Source of the DNA: Mycobacterium sp. IS-1742
GTDB lineage: Bacteria > Actinomycetota > Actinomycetes > Mycobacteriales > Mycobacteriaceae
Direction: 5' to 3'
Assembly (NCBI RefSeq): GCF_001500125.1
Contig: NZ_LQIV01000004.1
Span: forward strand, 1-64,000
DNA length: 64,000 bases
Shown: in pieces, positions 45,268 to 53,904 of the stretch
Position numbering within the stretch: position 1 is the first letter of the stretch
Layout: each line of letters opens with the position of its first letter
The notes under the pieces: model-generated
Told to the model about the DNA's origin: nothing
What the model saw: only the letters and a program-made list of their open reading frames with translations
Databases searched by the model: none
Position numbers and translations under genes: made by a program

Positions 45268-45782
45268 GAGTGGAACTCCCTCGATTGTGTTGCCCCGACG
45301 GGTTGTGCGGCCACCCGGCATGCCCTGCGCGGATGACCTTGCCGCTGGCTGCTCTCCTCAACCTGTGACGCAGATTACTACGGAATGCGTCGTATTACTA
45401 CAAGCTTAAGGAGGTTCTCAGGTGCGCCTCTACCTGCAGTTTTGCCCGAGCGTCGCGCACCGGGTGGACGAATTTGCTGTGATCGCGGCTTCGCCACGAC
45501 TGATTACGTAGTTCTTCGGTCCGGGTGGTTCGCAACGGCACTGAAGCCGGTTCGGAGGAGTAGAGTGAACGACATCCCGTTCGGGAGGCGTCACCGTTTA
45601 GTTCAAAGCGGACCGCTGTAGGCGGAAGTCCGATCGAGCCAACGGTCTCATTCCCGCCGTTTTCCCGCTGTCAGGTGAAACACCCTCGGCGGCAGCAGCT
45701 CCGCCGCCTCCCGGATAAGCAGGCACGCGTCGCCTTAGTTGGCGTTGTCTTCGCGTCCGCACCGAGTCCGGAAGGACCCGCG
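45268..45782. other. Regulatory gap between STAS and sigma-factor genes, with a possible mini-ORF
   Basis: No longer gene is seen. A strong AAGGAGG (45408-45414) precedes GTG 45422 by 7 bases and starts a 29-codon ORF (VRLYLQFCPSVAHRVDEFAV... to TAG 45509-45511). It could be a leader peptide or small protein. Further on, TAGAGT (45557-45562) may be a -10 for the sigma-factor mRNA. The region is less GC-rich than usual. Confidence 0.45.
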
Positions 45783-46592
45783 ATGACGATCATTGATGAC
45801 ACACCCCAGATGACGGTCAGAAGGCCGTCGACCCGTACCCAGGACGATTACTCCGACGTTCCCGACATGTTCCGGCTCCTGGCGGTCCTGTCCGCAGGCG
45901 CCCCGGAGCACGACCGGCAGCGCGAACGCATCGTGACGCGATGCCTGCCGCTGGCCGACCACATCGCGTTCCGCTATCACCGCAAGGGCGAGAACCTCGA
46001 CGATCTCGTGCAGATCGCGCGGGTGGGACTGATGCATGCGGTCAACCGCTTCGACCCGGAGAACGGCGCCAACTTCCTGTCGTTCGCCGTACCCACGATG
46101 CTCGGTGAGATCAGGCGCCACTTCCGGGACAACGGATGGGCGATGCACGTCCCGCGACGGCTCAAGGACCTGCACGTGCAGATCACCCGGGCCACCCCGC
46201 GCCTGACGCAGTCGCTCGGTCGTGCGCCGACTGCCACCGATCTGGCCGCCGAGCTGGGGGCCGACCGTCAGGAAGTCGTGGAGTGCCTGGTGGCCGGCGA
46301 TGCCTACAGCCTGCGTTCGATCGACAGTCCCATCTCGTCTGCGGACGACACCACCCGTTCGCTCGCCGACACCCTCGGCGAGGTCGACGCCGACATGGAG
46401 CACATCACCGATCGCGAATCGCTTCGTCCACTGCTGGCGGCGCTCAGCGAACGCGAGCGGACCGTGATCAGTCTGAGGTTCTTCGCCTCGATGACGCAGA
46501 CGCAGATCGCCGAGCGCATCGGTGTGTCGCAGATGCAGGTCTCCCGCATCCTCGCCAAGACGCTGCAGCAGTTGCGGGACGGGATGAGCTGA
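45783..46592 (+). CDS. RNA polymerase sigma factor, SigF/SigB family
   Basis: Encodes 269 aa from ATG 45783 behind GGAAGGA. Region 2 is in LADHIAFRYHRKGENLDDLVQIARVGLMHAVNRFDP, and GANFLSFAVPTMLGEIRRHFR is typical of SigF. Region 3 is in LTQSLGRAPTATDLAAELG, and region 4 ends in TQTQIAERIGVSQMQVSRIL. Length is that of mycobacterial SigF (~260 aa). In M. tuberculosis sigF lies beside its anti-sigma gene; here no RsbW-type gene is adjacent, so this is probably an extra paralogue for general stress. Confidence 0.94.
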   Translation: MTIIDDTPQMTVRRPSTRTQDDYSDVPDMFRLLAVLSAGAPEHDRQRERIVTRCLPLADHIAFRYHRKGENLDDLVQIARVGLMHAVNRFDPENGANFLSFAVPTMLGEIRRHFRDNGWAMHVPRRLKDLHVQITRATPRLTQSLGRAPTATDLAAELGADRQEVVECLVAGDAYSLRSIDSPISSADDTTRSLADTLGEVDADMEHITDRESLRPLLAALSERERTVISLRFFASMTQTQIAERIGVSQMQVSRILAKTLQQLRDGMS

Positions 46593-46600
46593 CGCCCGGG

Positions 46601-47239
46601 TCAGTGGACGGTGCGCTCCCGTACGGCGATCGCGATCTCGTTGCGACGCCGGAAGGGTAGCGTCCACGGCGGATCGTAGAACCACGCCGCCGGCTCGCCG
46701 ACGGGCTCGAAATCACTGTTGCGCAGTGCATTTCGCAGTTCCTCGGTGCGCCGGGCGACGGCTTCCGGCCCGCGGTCGCCGGTGAAGGTGAGGACCGCGA
46801 CCGTTTCGGCGGGCACCACAGTCAACCGCACGCGTTGGTCGTTCGGGGTGGGGAGGGTGTCCATCGTCCACTTCGACGGCATGAAGAACCGGATCGTCCA
46901 CTCGCCTGCCGACCCCGCAGACTGCGCCACCGGGGCCGTCATGGCGATGGTGGTGCCGCGCTGTTGGGCGACGGGCGCCGTCATCGCGATCTCGGAGTCG
47001 CGACGGTTGCCCCCGAAGATGTAGCCGGCAAGGCGGCGGAAACCTTCGTTGCGGGAGGCTTCCTCGTCGGCCGAAACCGTGGTCTCCGCGGCGATGCGCT
47101 CGTCGTAACGACGGACCTCGACCGACGCCGAGAGACGCTGCGTCGTGTGCGCGGGTTCCTCGGTGCCGTGCCGGATTCCCACCAGAGCCCCCACGCCTTC
47201 GGCGACCTGGCCGGCGATCCGAAACGCTGAACCGAACAT
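46601..47239 (-). CDS. SOUL-family heme-binding protein
   Basis: Encodes 212 aa. The SOUL/HEBP domain is seen as VEVRRYDERIAAETTV, FRRLAGYIFGGNRR, IAMTAPVAQ (twice, an internal repeat), and FFMPSKWTMDTLPTPND. Members bind heme or porphyrin. An N-terminal 30 residues (RIAGQVAEGVGALVGI) are weakly hydrophobic and do not form a clear signal peptide. It converges on the sigma factor gene with an 8-base gap. Confidence 0.9.
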   Translation of the reverse strand: MFGSAFRIAGQVAEGVGALVGIRHGTEEPAHTTQRLSASVEVRRYDERIAAETTVSADEEASRNEGFRRLAGYIFGGNRRDSEIAMTAPVAQQRGTTIAMTAPVAQSAGSAGEWTIRFFMPSKWTMDTLPTPNDQRVRLTVVPAETVAVLTFTGDRGPEAVARRTEELRNALRNSDFEPVGEPAAWFYDPPWTLPFRRRNEIAIAVRERTVH

Positions 47240-47341
47240 CGGGACCGTCCCTTCGTCGGAGGACGGTTAGCCGGTGGCCGTCGGCGGCAAACGGGGCCGT
47301 GCGGTCTGTCACGAACGCGACACCATCGGGGTGACGCAACA

Positions 47342-47368
47342 GGTTTGACACGTGATCACTTCTGGGAA
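47342..47368 (+). promoter_or_regulatory. SigF-type promoter upstream of the CsbD gene
   Basis: GGTTT (47342-47346) and GGGAA (47364-47368) are spaced by 17 bases and resemble the GGTTT-N15-17-GGGTA consensus of mycobacterial SigF. It is 52 bases upstream of the CsbD gene, whose family is SigB/SigF controlled in Gram-positives. Confidence 0.5.
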
Positions 47369-47419
47369 CAGAGGTCCCGACGCCTCGATGTGGGGCTGTG
47401 ACCAGGAAGGATCAGCACG

Positions 47420-47674
47420 ATGGCTGACGACAACAGCGGCAACACCGGACCCGAGGAAGCGGTCAAGGGCGCGGTCGAAGGGGTCAAGGGCAAGGCCAAG
47501 GAGGTCGCCGGCGCGGTGCTCGGCCGTGACGACCTCTACCGGGAGGGCCAGGCCCAGCAGGACAAGGCGGACGCCCAACGCGACGCCGCCAAGAAGGAGG
47601 CCGAAGCCGAGGCCGCACGCGGGTCGGCCAAGGTCGCCGAGGAGCGCCAGAAGTCGGAACAGACCGACAACTGA
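47420..47674 (+). CDS. CsbD-like general stress protein
   Basis: Encodes 84 aa with GGAAGGA upstream of ATG 47420. CsbD-like signature: KGAVEGVKGKAKEVAGAVLG (about residues 16-35), followed by a charged Lys/Glu/Ala-rich helix. It is predicted to be soluble and largely disordered. The upstream SigF-like promoter and nearby sigma factor fit a stress-induced role. The biochemical activity of CsbD proteins is not known. Confidence 0.88.
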   Translation: MADDNSGNTGPEEAVKGAVEGVKGKAKEVAGAVLGRDDLYREGQAQQDKADAQRDAAKKEAEAEAARGSAKVAEERQKSEQTDN

Positions 47675-47693
47675 CCGGCTCTCACGGACGTTC

Positions 47694-47719
47694 GGCCCGC
47701 ACCGCGCACGGTGCGGGCC
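47694..47719. terminator. Bidirectional hairpin terminator
   Basis: GGCCCGCACCG (47694-47704) and CGGTGCGGGCC (47709-47719) form a perfect 11-bp stem around CGCA. It lies between the ends of the convergent CsbD and acyl-CoA ligase genes, which favours a shared terminator despite the lack of a long T-tract. Confidence 0.7.
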
Positions 47720-47734
47720 GTTCGCGTCCCCGGG

Positions 47735-49216
47735 TCACGGCAAGGCGGTGCGGGCGAGGTGACGGACCCGGTTCTTGTCCACCTTGCCGTTCGCCGTCAG
47801 TGGCAGAGCGTCGACGAACAGCACGCGGCGGGGCCGCTTGAACCCGCTGAGCCGGGCCCGGACGTGCTCGATGAGTCCGGATTCGGTGGGCTGTCTCCCG
47901 TCGGCTGCGACGACGACCGCGCACACCGCCTCACCCCAGTAGTCGTCCGGCACCCCGACCACGGCGGCCGATCGCACATCCGGGTGCCGGCTGAGTACGT
48001 CCTCCACCTCGCGGGAGGACACGTTCTCCCCGCCGGTGACGACGATGTCCTTGCGACGGTCCACCACGTAGAGCCCGCCGTCGGCGTCCACGCGTCCGAC
48101 GTCCCCGGTGGCCAGCCACCCGTCGGCATCCACCGCGGGGCGGTCGGGCCAGTAGCCGGTGGCCACCTGATCGCCGCGGATCAGGATCTCCCCGTCGCCG
48201 CCGATCCGGACCTCGACATGCGGATGGGGCCGCCCCGCGCCGGCGAGGATCGCCGTCTGCCCGGCGAGTCCGCGCCGGTGGTCCTCGGGGCTGAGGAAGG
48301 TGACGTTGCCCCCGGTCTCGGTCATGCCGTAGCCCTGGTGGAAGTCGACGTCGAGGCGATCCAGCGCGGTGCGCAACAGGTCGGCCGGGATGGCGGCGGA
48401 GCCGTAGGCGATCGACCGCAGCGTCGGCAGCGTGACACCGGTGGCCTGCAGGTGGTCCAGCAGTGCGTGCAACATGGTCGGCGCCAGCGAACAGGCGGTC
48501 ACCGCGTGCTCGTTGATGGTCGCTGCGATGGCCTCGGCCCGGAATTGCGCCGCGAGCACGACGGTCGCGGCGACGGCGTGCTGTACGAGCATGTTGTAGC
48601 CGGCGACGTGGCACATCGGGAACGGCAACAGATACACCCCACCACGGGGCACGGCGCGGCCGATGACCGATCCGCGCACCGCGGCCAGGATCGAACGGTG
48701 ACTGTGCACAACACCTTTCGGGGTCCCGGTCGACCCGCTGGTGAACAGCAGCCAGGCCGGGTCGTCGGTGGTGCACCGCGCGTCGTCGACGGGGTCGGCG
48801 GATGCGGCGGTGAGCTCCGGTGAGTCGGCCGCCACCACGTGACGCACCGACGGGACCACCTCGGGGAGTTCGGTGAGTTCGCTCAGGTAGGCCCGATCAC
48901 CGATGACCACGGTGGGTTCGGTGACGGTCAACTGTGGGTACCGCTCGGCGGCCTTCAACCGCTGGTTGATCAACGTCAGCACACGGCCTGCGCGCGGCAC
49001 CCCGTAATACAACCGGGCGTAGGCGGTGCTGTTGTCGGCGATGACGGCGATGCGATCACCCGGGCGGCTGTGGGCCGCGACCCAGCCGGCGACCGAGCGG
49101 ATCTCCCGGTCGAACCGGGCGTACGAGGTGACGGCACCGTCAGGTCCGATGACGGCCGGACGGTCCGGATCCGAGGCGGCCGCGGTCGTCACCAGGTCGT
49201 GCAGGAACACCGTCAC
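47735..49216 (-). CDS. AMP-forming acyl-CoA synthetase, third gene of the RsbQ-RsbP operon
   Basis: Encodes 493 aa from GTG 49216, overlapping the phosphatase stop (GTGA). The P-loop is LLFTSGSTGTPKGVVHSH (about residue 150), GYGMTETGGNVTFL is near 270, the hinge TGDVGRVDADG is near 365 and the catalytic Lys is in LTANGKVDKNRV near the end. It activates an unknown acid to acyl-CoA. The overlap with a stress-signalling pair suggests a metabolic link, for example making or consuming the signal sensed by RsbQ; that is inference. Confidence 0.92.
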   Translation of the reverse strand: MTVFLHDLVTTAAASDPDRPAVIGPDGAVTSYARFDREIRSVAGWVAAHSRPGDRIAVIADNSTAYARLYYGVPRAGRVLTLINQRLKAAERYPQLTVTEPTVVIGDRAYLSELTELPEVVPSVRHVVAADSPELTAASADPVDDARCTTDDPAWLLFTSGSTGTPKGVVHSHRSILAAVRGSVIGRAVPRGGVYLLPFPMCHVAGYNMLVQHAVAATVVLAAQFRAEAIAATINEHAVTACSLAPTMLHALLDHLQATGVTLPTLRSIAYGSAAIPADLLRTALDRLDVDFHQGYGMTETGGNVTFLSPEDHRRGLAGQTAILAGAGRPHPHVEVRIGGDGEILIRGDQVATGYWPDRPAVDADGWLATGDVGRVDADGGLYVVDRRKDIVVTGGENVSSREVEDVLSRHPDVRSAAVVGVPDDYWGEAVCAVVVAADGRQPTESGLIEHVRARLSGFKRPRRVLFVDALPLTANGKVDKNRVRHLARTALP

Positions 49217-50394
49217 CGGGGGACTCCGAGCGCGAGCACCGCCGCATCGTCTTCGACTCCTTCGCCCAGGTCGGCCAGCAGGCTCCGCAGTGTCTTGACG
49301 ATTCCGGTCGCGGTGGTGGGCGCGTGCGCGCGGGCCAACTCCATCAGCGCGTCGTGGTCGTCGAAGCGCTCGGCGCCGCGGCCGATCCGGGCCTCGGTGA
49401 CACCGTCGGTGTACATCACCAGCGTGTCACCGGCGCCGAGATGAACGCGCGCCGAGGCGAATCGGGCGTTGGCGAAGATCCCGACGGCCTGGCCGCCCTC
49501 GGTGTTGATCTTCTCGACGCTGCCGTCGGCCCGCAGGAGTAGCGCCGGCGGATGGCCACCGCTGGCCACGCGCACGTCGAAGCCGTCGTCACGGTGGATG
49601 AGCACCCCGAAGATCACGGTGCAGAAATGCGAACGGTCCGCGCCGAACTCGGTCAGCAGCACGGTGTCGAGGTTGTGCAGCACCGCGACCGGATCGTCGT
49701 CGAAGACGGCGGCGGCGCGCAGCGTGTAGCGGGTCAGCGATGCGACCGTCGCCGCGGTGACACCCTTGCCGCAGACGTCGCCCAGGAAGAACGCCGACCG
49801 GCCGTCGGCCAGCGGGAACAGATCGTAGAAGTCGCCGCCGACCTCGTCGTGCGATGCCGCGTGCAGGTGGGCGCAGGCCTGCAGACCCGCAGGCGGCAGG
49901 AGGGCGGGCGGCAGCAGCGACTGCTTGAGCGTCCGCGCCAGCGCGGTCGCTCTGGCGCGTTCCTGTTCGGCGCGCTGCCGCTCGGCCAGCAGTTCGCGCT
50001 CGTACGCCCGCCGGTCGCTCGCGTCCTGGAGTGCGAACCGGATCGTCGTCGGTTTCCCCGACGCGTCGGTGTGGACGTTCGCGGCGATCAGGGCGGGCAG
50101 CCGGGTCCCCGCGGTGGCGATGAGATCGACTGCCACGCCCTGTATTTCACCTGTCAGGTGCAGCAGGGGGGCGAAGTGGGTCTCGAAGTGGATCCGGCTC
50201 CCGACGGTCAGCAGTTCGGTGAACGGTGTGCCGATCAGCTCATCGCGGGAGCGGCCGAGCCAGCGGGCCAGCGTCTGGTTCACCGCGGTGATCCGCCGGT
50301 CGGGTCCCGTCGCGAACTGGCCGCACGGCGCGAGCTCGTAGAGGTCCTCGACGGAGGGCTCCGGTGCGGGTGCCGCACCCTCGGGATCGGTCAC
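49213..50394 (-). CDS. RsbP-like PAS/PP2C (SpoIIE) phosphatase
   Basis: Encodes 393 aa from GTG 50394 (GTGA overlap with the hydrolase stop). A PAS domain at about residues 15-130 (LYELAPCGQFATGPDRRITA ... FTELLTVGSRIHFETHF) is followed by a coiled coil (RRAYERELLAERQRAEQERA) and a SpoIIE/PP2C domain. Its metal-binding Asp residues are in GGDFYDLF, GDVCGKG, TDGVTEA and VEDDAAVLAL. This is the architecture of Bacillus RsbP (403 aa), which dephosphorylates an anti-anti-sigma factor on energy stress. The STAS protein at 44821 is a candidate substrate. Confidence 0.92.
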   Translation of the reverse strand: MTDPEGAAPAPEPSVEDLYELAPCGQFATGPDRRITAVNQTLARWLGRSRDELIGTPFTELLTVGSRIHFETHFAPLLHLTGEIQGVAVDLIATAGTRLPALIAANVHTDASGKPTTIRFALQDASDRRAYERELLAERQRAEQERARATALARTLKQSLLPPALLPPAGLQACAHLHAASHDEVGGDFYDLFPLADGRSAFFLGDVCGKGVTAATVASLTRYTLRAAAVFDDDPVAVLHNLDTVLLTEFGADRSHFCTVIFGVLIHRDDGFDVRVASGGHPPALLLRADGSVEKINTEGGQAVGIFANARFASARVHLGAGDTLVMYTDGVTEARIGRGAERFDDHDALMELARAHAPTTATGIVKTLRSLLADLGEGVEDDAAVLALGVPR

Positions 50395-51191
50395 GTCGAC
50401 CGGGCGAATGCCGCGATGGCCTCGGCGGTCTCCTGCGGGGCGCTCAGGTGAGGGCAGTGGCCGGTGGTGTCCAGGGTGACCAGGGTGCTGCCCGCGATGC
50501 GGCCGTGCACGAACGCGCCGACCCCCCGGGGGGCGATCGCGTCGTGGGCGCACTCGATGACCAACGTGGGCACACACACGCCGCCGAGATCGCCACGGTT
50601 GTCGGACAGGAACGTCGCGCGCGCGAAAACCCGGGCGCGCGTCGGGTCGGTGCGGCAGAAGCTCTCGGCCAGCTCTTCGGAGAGTTCGGGCTGATCCGGC
50701 GCCCCCATGATGGTCGGGGCCATGGCGCGGGACCACCCGAGGTAGTTGCTCTCCAGGGATTCGAGGAGTTCGTCGATGTCGGCCCGGGAGAAGCCGCCCC
50801 GGTAGTCGCCGTCGTCGACGTAACACGGTGAGGGGGTGAGCAGCACGAGTCTCGCGAACCGGGCGGGATCGGCGCAGACGGCGAGAACGCCCATCATCGC
50901 CGCGACCGAATGCCCGACGAACACGACGTCGTGCAGGTCGAGTTCGCGGACGAGTTCGAGGATGTCGTCGGTGTAGCCGCGCAGTGACGAGTACCGTTCG
51001 GCGTCCCAGGCGGCGGGGTCCGACGCACCCGAGCCCACGTGGTCGAACAGGACCACCCGGAATTCCGGAACCAACCGCGCGGTCACCAGACGCCACAGAT
51101 TCTGGTCGCAACCGAATCCGTGCGCGAGCATGACTGTGGGTCCGTGGTCGGCCCCGACGATCCGGACGTTGTTCCGTGAGCGCACATCCAT
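50391..51191 (-). CDS. RsbQ-like alpha/beta hydrolase
   Basis: Encodes 266 aa. The oxyanion motif LAHGFGCDQNLWR is a hallmark of the RsbQ/KAI2/D14 group. The nucleophile is in VGHSVAAMMG (Ser near 97), the Asp in ECAHDAIAP and the His in TTGHCPHLSAP. In Bacillus RsbQ works with RsbP to sense energy stress through an unknown small ligand. Here it is the first gene of an operon with the RsbP-like phosphatase and an acyl-CoA ligase. Its length equals that of RsbQ (269 aa). Confidence 0.92.
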   Translation of the reverse strand: MDVRSRNNVRIVGADHGPTVMLAHGFGCDQNLWRLVTARLVPEFRVVLFDHVGSGASDPAAWDAERYSSLRGYTDDILELVRELDLHDVVFVGHSVAAMMGVLAVCADPARFARLVLLTPSPCYVDDGDYRGGFSRADIDELLESLESNYLGWSRAMAPTIMGAPDQPELSEELAESFCRTDPTRARVFARATFLSDNRGDLGGVCVPTLVIECAHDAIAPRGVGAFVHGRIAGSTLVTLDTTGHCPHLSAPQETAEAIAAFARST

Positions 51192-51244
51192 CGGGACGAT
51201 CCTTTCATCCCCGGCCGGAGCAGGAGGCGCTCAGTGCGGAAATT

Positions 51245-52909
51245 TCAGCTACTGACGCTTTCCGCGGCAAGAGATCTGGCCCACCGGTAGTCGGCCTTGC
51301 CCGCGGGTGAACGGACGACCCTGTCGGTCCGGATGTAGACCTTGGGCAGCTTGTACCGGGCGATGGAACGGGAACACACCTCGGCGAGTTCCTCGTCGGT
51401 CGCCGACGCGCCCTCGGCGAACTGCACGACCGCCACGACCTCGCTGCCCCACCGTTCGGAGGGCCGACCGACCACCACGACGTCGTAGACCGCCGGATGC
51501 GCGGCGACCGCGCGTTCCACCTCCTCGGCGAAGATCTTCTCTCCGCCGGAGTTGATCGTGACCGAATCGCGGCCGAGAAGCTCGATTCGACCGTCGTCCA
51601 ACACATTCGCCCGGTCACCCGGCACCGACCAGCGGACCCCGTCGATGGTGGGGAACGTCTTCGCGGTCTTGGCCGCGTCTCCGAGGTACCCGAGTGGGAC
51701 GAGGTCACGGCGGGCCAGCCAACCCTGCCCCTCACCGGGTTGCAGCACCCGGGTGAAGTCGGCTGACACGACGGCGGTGTCGCTCTGCGGTGTGAACGTC
51801 GCGGCCTCGACCTCGGCGCCCGCACTGGCGTAGGTGCTCATCTGTGCGCCGGACTCCGAGGACCCCACCGCGTCCATGACGATGACGTGCGGGAGCGCGG
51901 CGAGGATGCGGTCCCGCACCGTCGGCGACAGCGGTGCGCCGCCGTTGGTCAGCGTCACCAGCCCGGAGAGGTCGTAGTCGCCCCGTTCGATCTCGTCGAC
52001 GAGTGGGCGGGCGACCGCGTCGCCGACCATCGGGATGCTCAGCACCCGCTCGCGGGCGGCGACGCGGAGCGCGTCGTCGGGGTGGAGGCGGTCGACGTGG
52101 TCGGGGATGGCCAGCCGGCCGCCCATGGTCACCGCGTTGAAGGCGGCCCATTGCGCGGCGCCGTGCATGAAGGGCGGGATCATCAACAGGCCCATCGCGC
52201 CCGCGCCGGCGCGCGCCCGCTCCGCGAGTTCGTCATACGAGGTCATGAACGTGTCGCTGCCGAACGGCCGCCCGCCCATCGAGGACAGGAAGATGTCGTG
52301 CTGGCGCCACAGCACACCCTTGGGCATGCCGGTCGTGCCGCCGGTGTAGAGGATGTAGAGATCGTCGCCGGTCGGCACGGGCATTCCCGCCGCGGGCGCA
52401 GACGTCGGGACGATGGTTTCGTAATCGACTGCGCCGGGCAGCAGTTCGTTGCCCGAGTCGTCGGCGACCTGGATCAGCACGCGCAGGTTCGGCAGCCGGT
52501 CCCGGACCGCGGCCACCTGGGGTGCGAACTCCGCCGCGTACACGAGCGCCTTCGCGTCGGCGTCGGTGAGCAGGTATCTGAGCTCTTCGTCGACGTAGCG
52601 GTAGTTCACGTTGAACGGCGCGACCCGCGCGCGGTAGCTGCCGATCATGGCCTCGAGATACTCGTTGCCGTTGCGCAGGTAGATCCCGAGATGGTCCTGA
52701 CCGGATTCGTGGCCCTGCAGGCGGTCGCGTTCGGTGTGGCAGCCCAACCCGACCGACGTGAGGTAGTGCGCGACGCCGTCGATCCGGACATCGGCGTCGG
52801 CGTAGCTGAGCCTGCGGTCCCGCCACACCAGGAACGTGTTGTCCGGAACCGCTTCGGCGACCGTCTTGAACACGGTCGACAGATCGAAACAAACACCACC
52901 GTCGGTCAT
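51245..52909 (-). CDS. Fatty-acid/acyl-CoA synthetase (FadD)
   Basis: Encodes 554 aa. ATG 52909 is chosen because TATGGT lies 7 bases upstream on the minus strand (leaderless); ATG 52921 overlaps that -10. The P-loop is YILYTGGTTGMPKGVLW (about residue 190), DAVGSSESGAQM is near 350, RDLVPLGYLGD and GRDSVTINSGGEKIF are near 440-465, and the catalytic Lys region RSPAGKADYRW ends the protein. It resembles mycobacterial FadD enzymes that load long-chain or steroid-side-chain acids. Substrate is unknown. Confidence 0.92.
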   Translation of the reverse strand: MTDGGVCFDLSTVFKTVAEAVPDNTFLVWRDRRLSYADADVRIDGVAHYLTSVGLGCHTERDRLQGHESGQDHLGIYLRNGNEYLEAMIGSYRARVAPFNVNYRYVDEELRYLLTDADAKALVYAAEFAPQVAAVRDRLPNLRVLIQVADDSGNELLPGAVDYETIVPTSAPAAGMPVPTGDDLYILYTGGTTGMPKGVLWRQHDIFLSSMGGRPFGSDTFMTSYDELAERARAGAGAMGLLMIPPFMHGAAQWAAFNAVTMGGRLAIPDHVDRLHPDDALRVAARERVLSIPMVGDAVARPLVDEIERGDYDLSGLVTLTNGGAPLSPTVRDRILAALPHVIVMDAVGSSESGAQMSTYASAGAEVEAATFTPQSDTAVVSADFTRVLQPGEGQGWLARRDLVPLGYLGDAAKTAKTFPTIDGVRWSVPGDRANVLDDGRIELLGRDSVTINSGGEKIFAEEVERAVAAHPAVYDVVVVGRPSERWGSEVVAVVQFAEGASATDEELAEVCSRSIARYKLPKVYIRTDRVVRSPAGKADYRWARSLAAESVSS

Positions 52910-52916
52910 GGAGTTG

Positions 52917-52922
52917 ACCATA
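52917..52922 (-). promoter_or_regulatory. -10 of a leaderless promoter for the acyl-CoA ligase
   Basis: On the minus strand TATGGT precedes ATG 52909 by 7 bases. It fits TANNNT at leaderless spacing, and the gene has no purine-rich RBS. Confidence 0.5.
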
Positions 52923-52953
52923 CAACCACGCGCTCTCCGTATGGTCGGAGGTC

Positions 52954-53376
52954 TCAGGCCGGGTGCAGCCCGCTGCCGGTCAGCACGGTCGGCTGCCATC
53001 CGCGCGCGCCGACGCACAGCAATGGCCTGCCGTCGGGGGCCTGGGCGGTCGACTGCGGTCCGGGGCACGGGGCGCCGATGTCCTGGACGCCGTGCAGAGC
53101 GTAGGTCGTCGTCCAGAAGCCGGTGTACACCGGCGGCCACTGGTTGGGGATCCACTTGCACTGCAGCGGCTCACCACCGCGGCCGCGGCCGAACACGTTG
53201 CGCTCCCAGCTGTAGCAGGGCGCCCCGAGCTTGGCCTCGTAACTCATCCCCGGTACGTCGGTGGGATACCGGCCCGGATCGTCGTGGAAGTCGTTGGAGG
53301 GATCTGCCACGGCGCCCGGCGCCAATCCGACAGCGGCACCCGCGATCGTCGCGGCGACGAAGAGTTCACGAAACAT
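52954..53376 (-). CDS. Small secreted Cys-containing protein
   Basis: Encodes 140 aa. The signal peptide FRELFVAATIAGAAVGLAPG is cut after AVA-DP (about residue 25). The mature part carries four Cys (GAPCYSWER, LQCKWIPNQW, APCPGPQ, LLCVGARGW) that could form two disulfides, and many Trp/Tyr residues. It resembles exported mycobacterial proteins of unknown function. It lies 45 bases upstream of nothing shared and is probably a single-gene unit. Confidence 0.8.
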   Translation of the reverse strand: MFRELFVAATIAGAAVGLAPGAVADPSNDFHDDPGRYPTDVPGMSYEAKLGAPCYSWERNVFGRGRGGEPLQCKWIPNQWPPVYTGFWTTTYALHGVQDIGAPCPGPQSTAQAPDGRPLLCVGARGWQPTVLTGSGLHPA

Positions 53377-53452
53377 GTCCCACCCTCACGGCTGACTCGA
53401 TGGCCTCGCGGCAAAGCGTAACCGGTGGCCCTCGGGCGCGACCGCTTTCCGC

Positions 53453-53830
53453 CTACTCCGCGGACTCGTCGGGCGTATTCGCGTCGAGCACGCTGACCGC
53501 GATCCCGTACGGCAGGAACCGCACCCGTCGGGTCGGGTCGGTGTTGTTCTTGTTGGCGCGCAGCGCGTCGAGTTCGGTGGGATACACCTGTTCGATATGG
53601 GCGCCGCCGTCGGCGTCGACGGTGTGGATCGCCCACACGCCGTCGCCGGTCTCGCCCGTGGTCTCCGGTTCGGTCCGCGGACGGCTGACACGTCCCAGCT
53701 CGTCGAGCAGTGCGCTCCACCCGGCGCGCTCACCGGAGGTCGTGAAGAACCGGCCGACACCTTCCAATGCCTCGCGGGCGACCCGGTCGAAGTCGTCGGG
53801 GTCGAAGCCGAATGGTCCGTTGCTGCTCAT
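53453..53830 (-). CDS. Conserved hypothetical protein
   Basis: Encodes 125 aa from ATG 53830 behind AGGAGG; an in-frame upstream start at 53857 is not needed. The protein starts SSNGPFGFDPDDFDRVAREA and has a later strand-rich half (DGVWAIHTVDADGGAHIEQV). It ends in an acidic tail. It is divergent from the NTF2-like gene with a 74-bp gap. No function can be assigned. Confidence 0.75.
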   Translation of the reverse strand: MSSNGPFGFDPDDFDRVAREALEGVGRFFTTSGERAGWSALLDELGRVSRPRTEPETTGETGDGVWAIHTVDADGGAHIEQVYPTELDALRANKNNTDPTRRVRFLPYGIAVSVLDANTPDESAE

Positions 53831-53904
53831 TGCCGTCCTCCTCAAGTACCGCAACACTCACGGTACTCACGTTTCGTTCCGAGGCGCGACAGAGAGGCGA
53901 CCGC

